Below, piece by piece: positions 63,934 through 64,000 of a stretch of 64,000 nucleotides of DNA. Every line of letters begins with the position of its first letter. The stretch's first letter is position 1. The position numbers and the translations under genes were made by a program. The notes beneath the pieces are model-generated. The model was not told the DNA's origin and made no database searches. It was given only the letters and a program-made list of their open reading frames with translations. The DNA is from Gracilimonas sp964505215. GTDB lineage: Bacteria > Bacteroidota > Rhodothermia > Balneolales > Balneolaceae. The DNA lies in contig CAZDGU010000002.1 of NCBI GenBank assembly GCA_964505215.1, forward strand, positions 62,001-126,000, read 5' to 3'.

Positions 63934-64000
63934 TTAGGCAAGCTGGTTAAATTCTTCAAGCATAACAATAGCCCAAAAGTGGTATTTATACTGCAAAACT
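63934..64000 (-). CDS. C-terminal fragment of an unknown gene at the window edge
   Basis: An open frame entering from the right edge and ending with TAA at 63934-63936: VLQYKYHFWAIVMLEEFNQL and A. It is only 21 codons, so neither reality nor family can be judged. A sensor kinase partner for the response regulator would be expected near here, but this tail does not look like a kinase end. Confidence 0.25.
   Translation of the reverse strand, partial: VLQYKYHFWAIVMLEEFNQLA

Overview
The window reads as a chromosomal stretch from a Bacteroidota-type bacterium, most likely of the Balneolota/Balneolia lineage (Gracilimonas/Balneola-like). This is an inference. It rests on a type IX secretion sorting tail with the NPFNPSTTI signature (60967-63129), a Bat-type TPR operon (9908-13571), a one-protein hybrid two-component sensor (54355-58317), and promoters of the Bacteroidota form TTTG-N19-TAnnTTTG (tRNA-Val at 4347-4377, glutamate dehydrogenase at 23966-23996). 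Unlike many Bacteroidia, several genes also carry good Shine-Dalgarno sequences. Base composition is moderate and most genes are core metabolism, so the window is mainly ordinary chromosome with one small mobile island.

Layout. 1-4328: end of hisS, an Na+/H+ antiporter and lysA, then tRNA-Val. 4450-8099: a fatty acid beta-oxidation pair (fadI-like thiolase and fadJ-like multifunctional enzyme) separated by a bipartite palindromic repeat. 8445-16339: M20 dipeptidase, a partial Bat operon behind yebC, aspartate kinase, methylmalonyl-CoA epimerase. 16447-18629: a 2.2 kb restriction-modification island bounded by identical 22-bp direct repeats. 18742-31942: membrane transporter, flavin reductase, PolX, glutamate dehydrogenase, M19 dipeptidase, GNAT, MltB, DinB, an archaemetzincin-like lipoprotein and release factor 3. 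32046-35397: a ParDE toxin-antitoxin pair, then ridA and an alpha-amylase bracketed by an inverted pair of 49-bp repeats. 35424-53150: hydrolases, S9 peptidase, ABC transporter, outer membrane protein, uvrA, a beta-helix repeat protein, proline dehydrogenase, membrane peptidase, M23 fusion, nitroreductase, VOC protein. 53162-64000: alpha/beta hydrolase, large hybrid sensor, fabF, secreted proteins and a LuxR-type response regulator.

The most informative region is the restriction-modification island. It has a beta-class SPPY (N4-cytosine type) methyltransferase, an MjaI-like endonuclease and an XRE controller protein with a recognisable C-box. The methyltransferase carries one in-frame TAG. 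The endonuclease gene is frameshifted, and the family's conserved C-terminus (PVSIKP) continues in another frame to 17750, one base from the end of the methyltransferase gene. So both effector genes look dead while the controller is intact. CTAG, the site I associate with the MjaI family, is almost absent from the window (three seen by eye).

Functional ties. The beta-oxidation genes, the methylmalonyl-CoA epimerase, glutamate and proline dehydrogenases and many secreted or periplasmic peptidases (M19, S9, M20, MA-type, M23) suggest a heterotroph living on peptides, amino acids and lipids. No CRISPR array, rRNA operon, prophage or intact transposase was seen.
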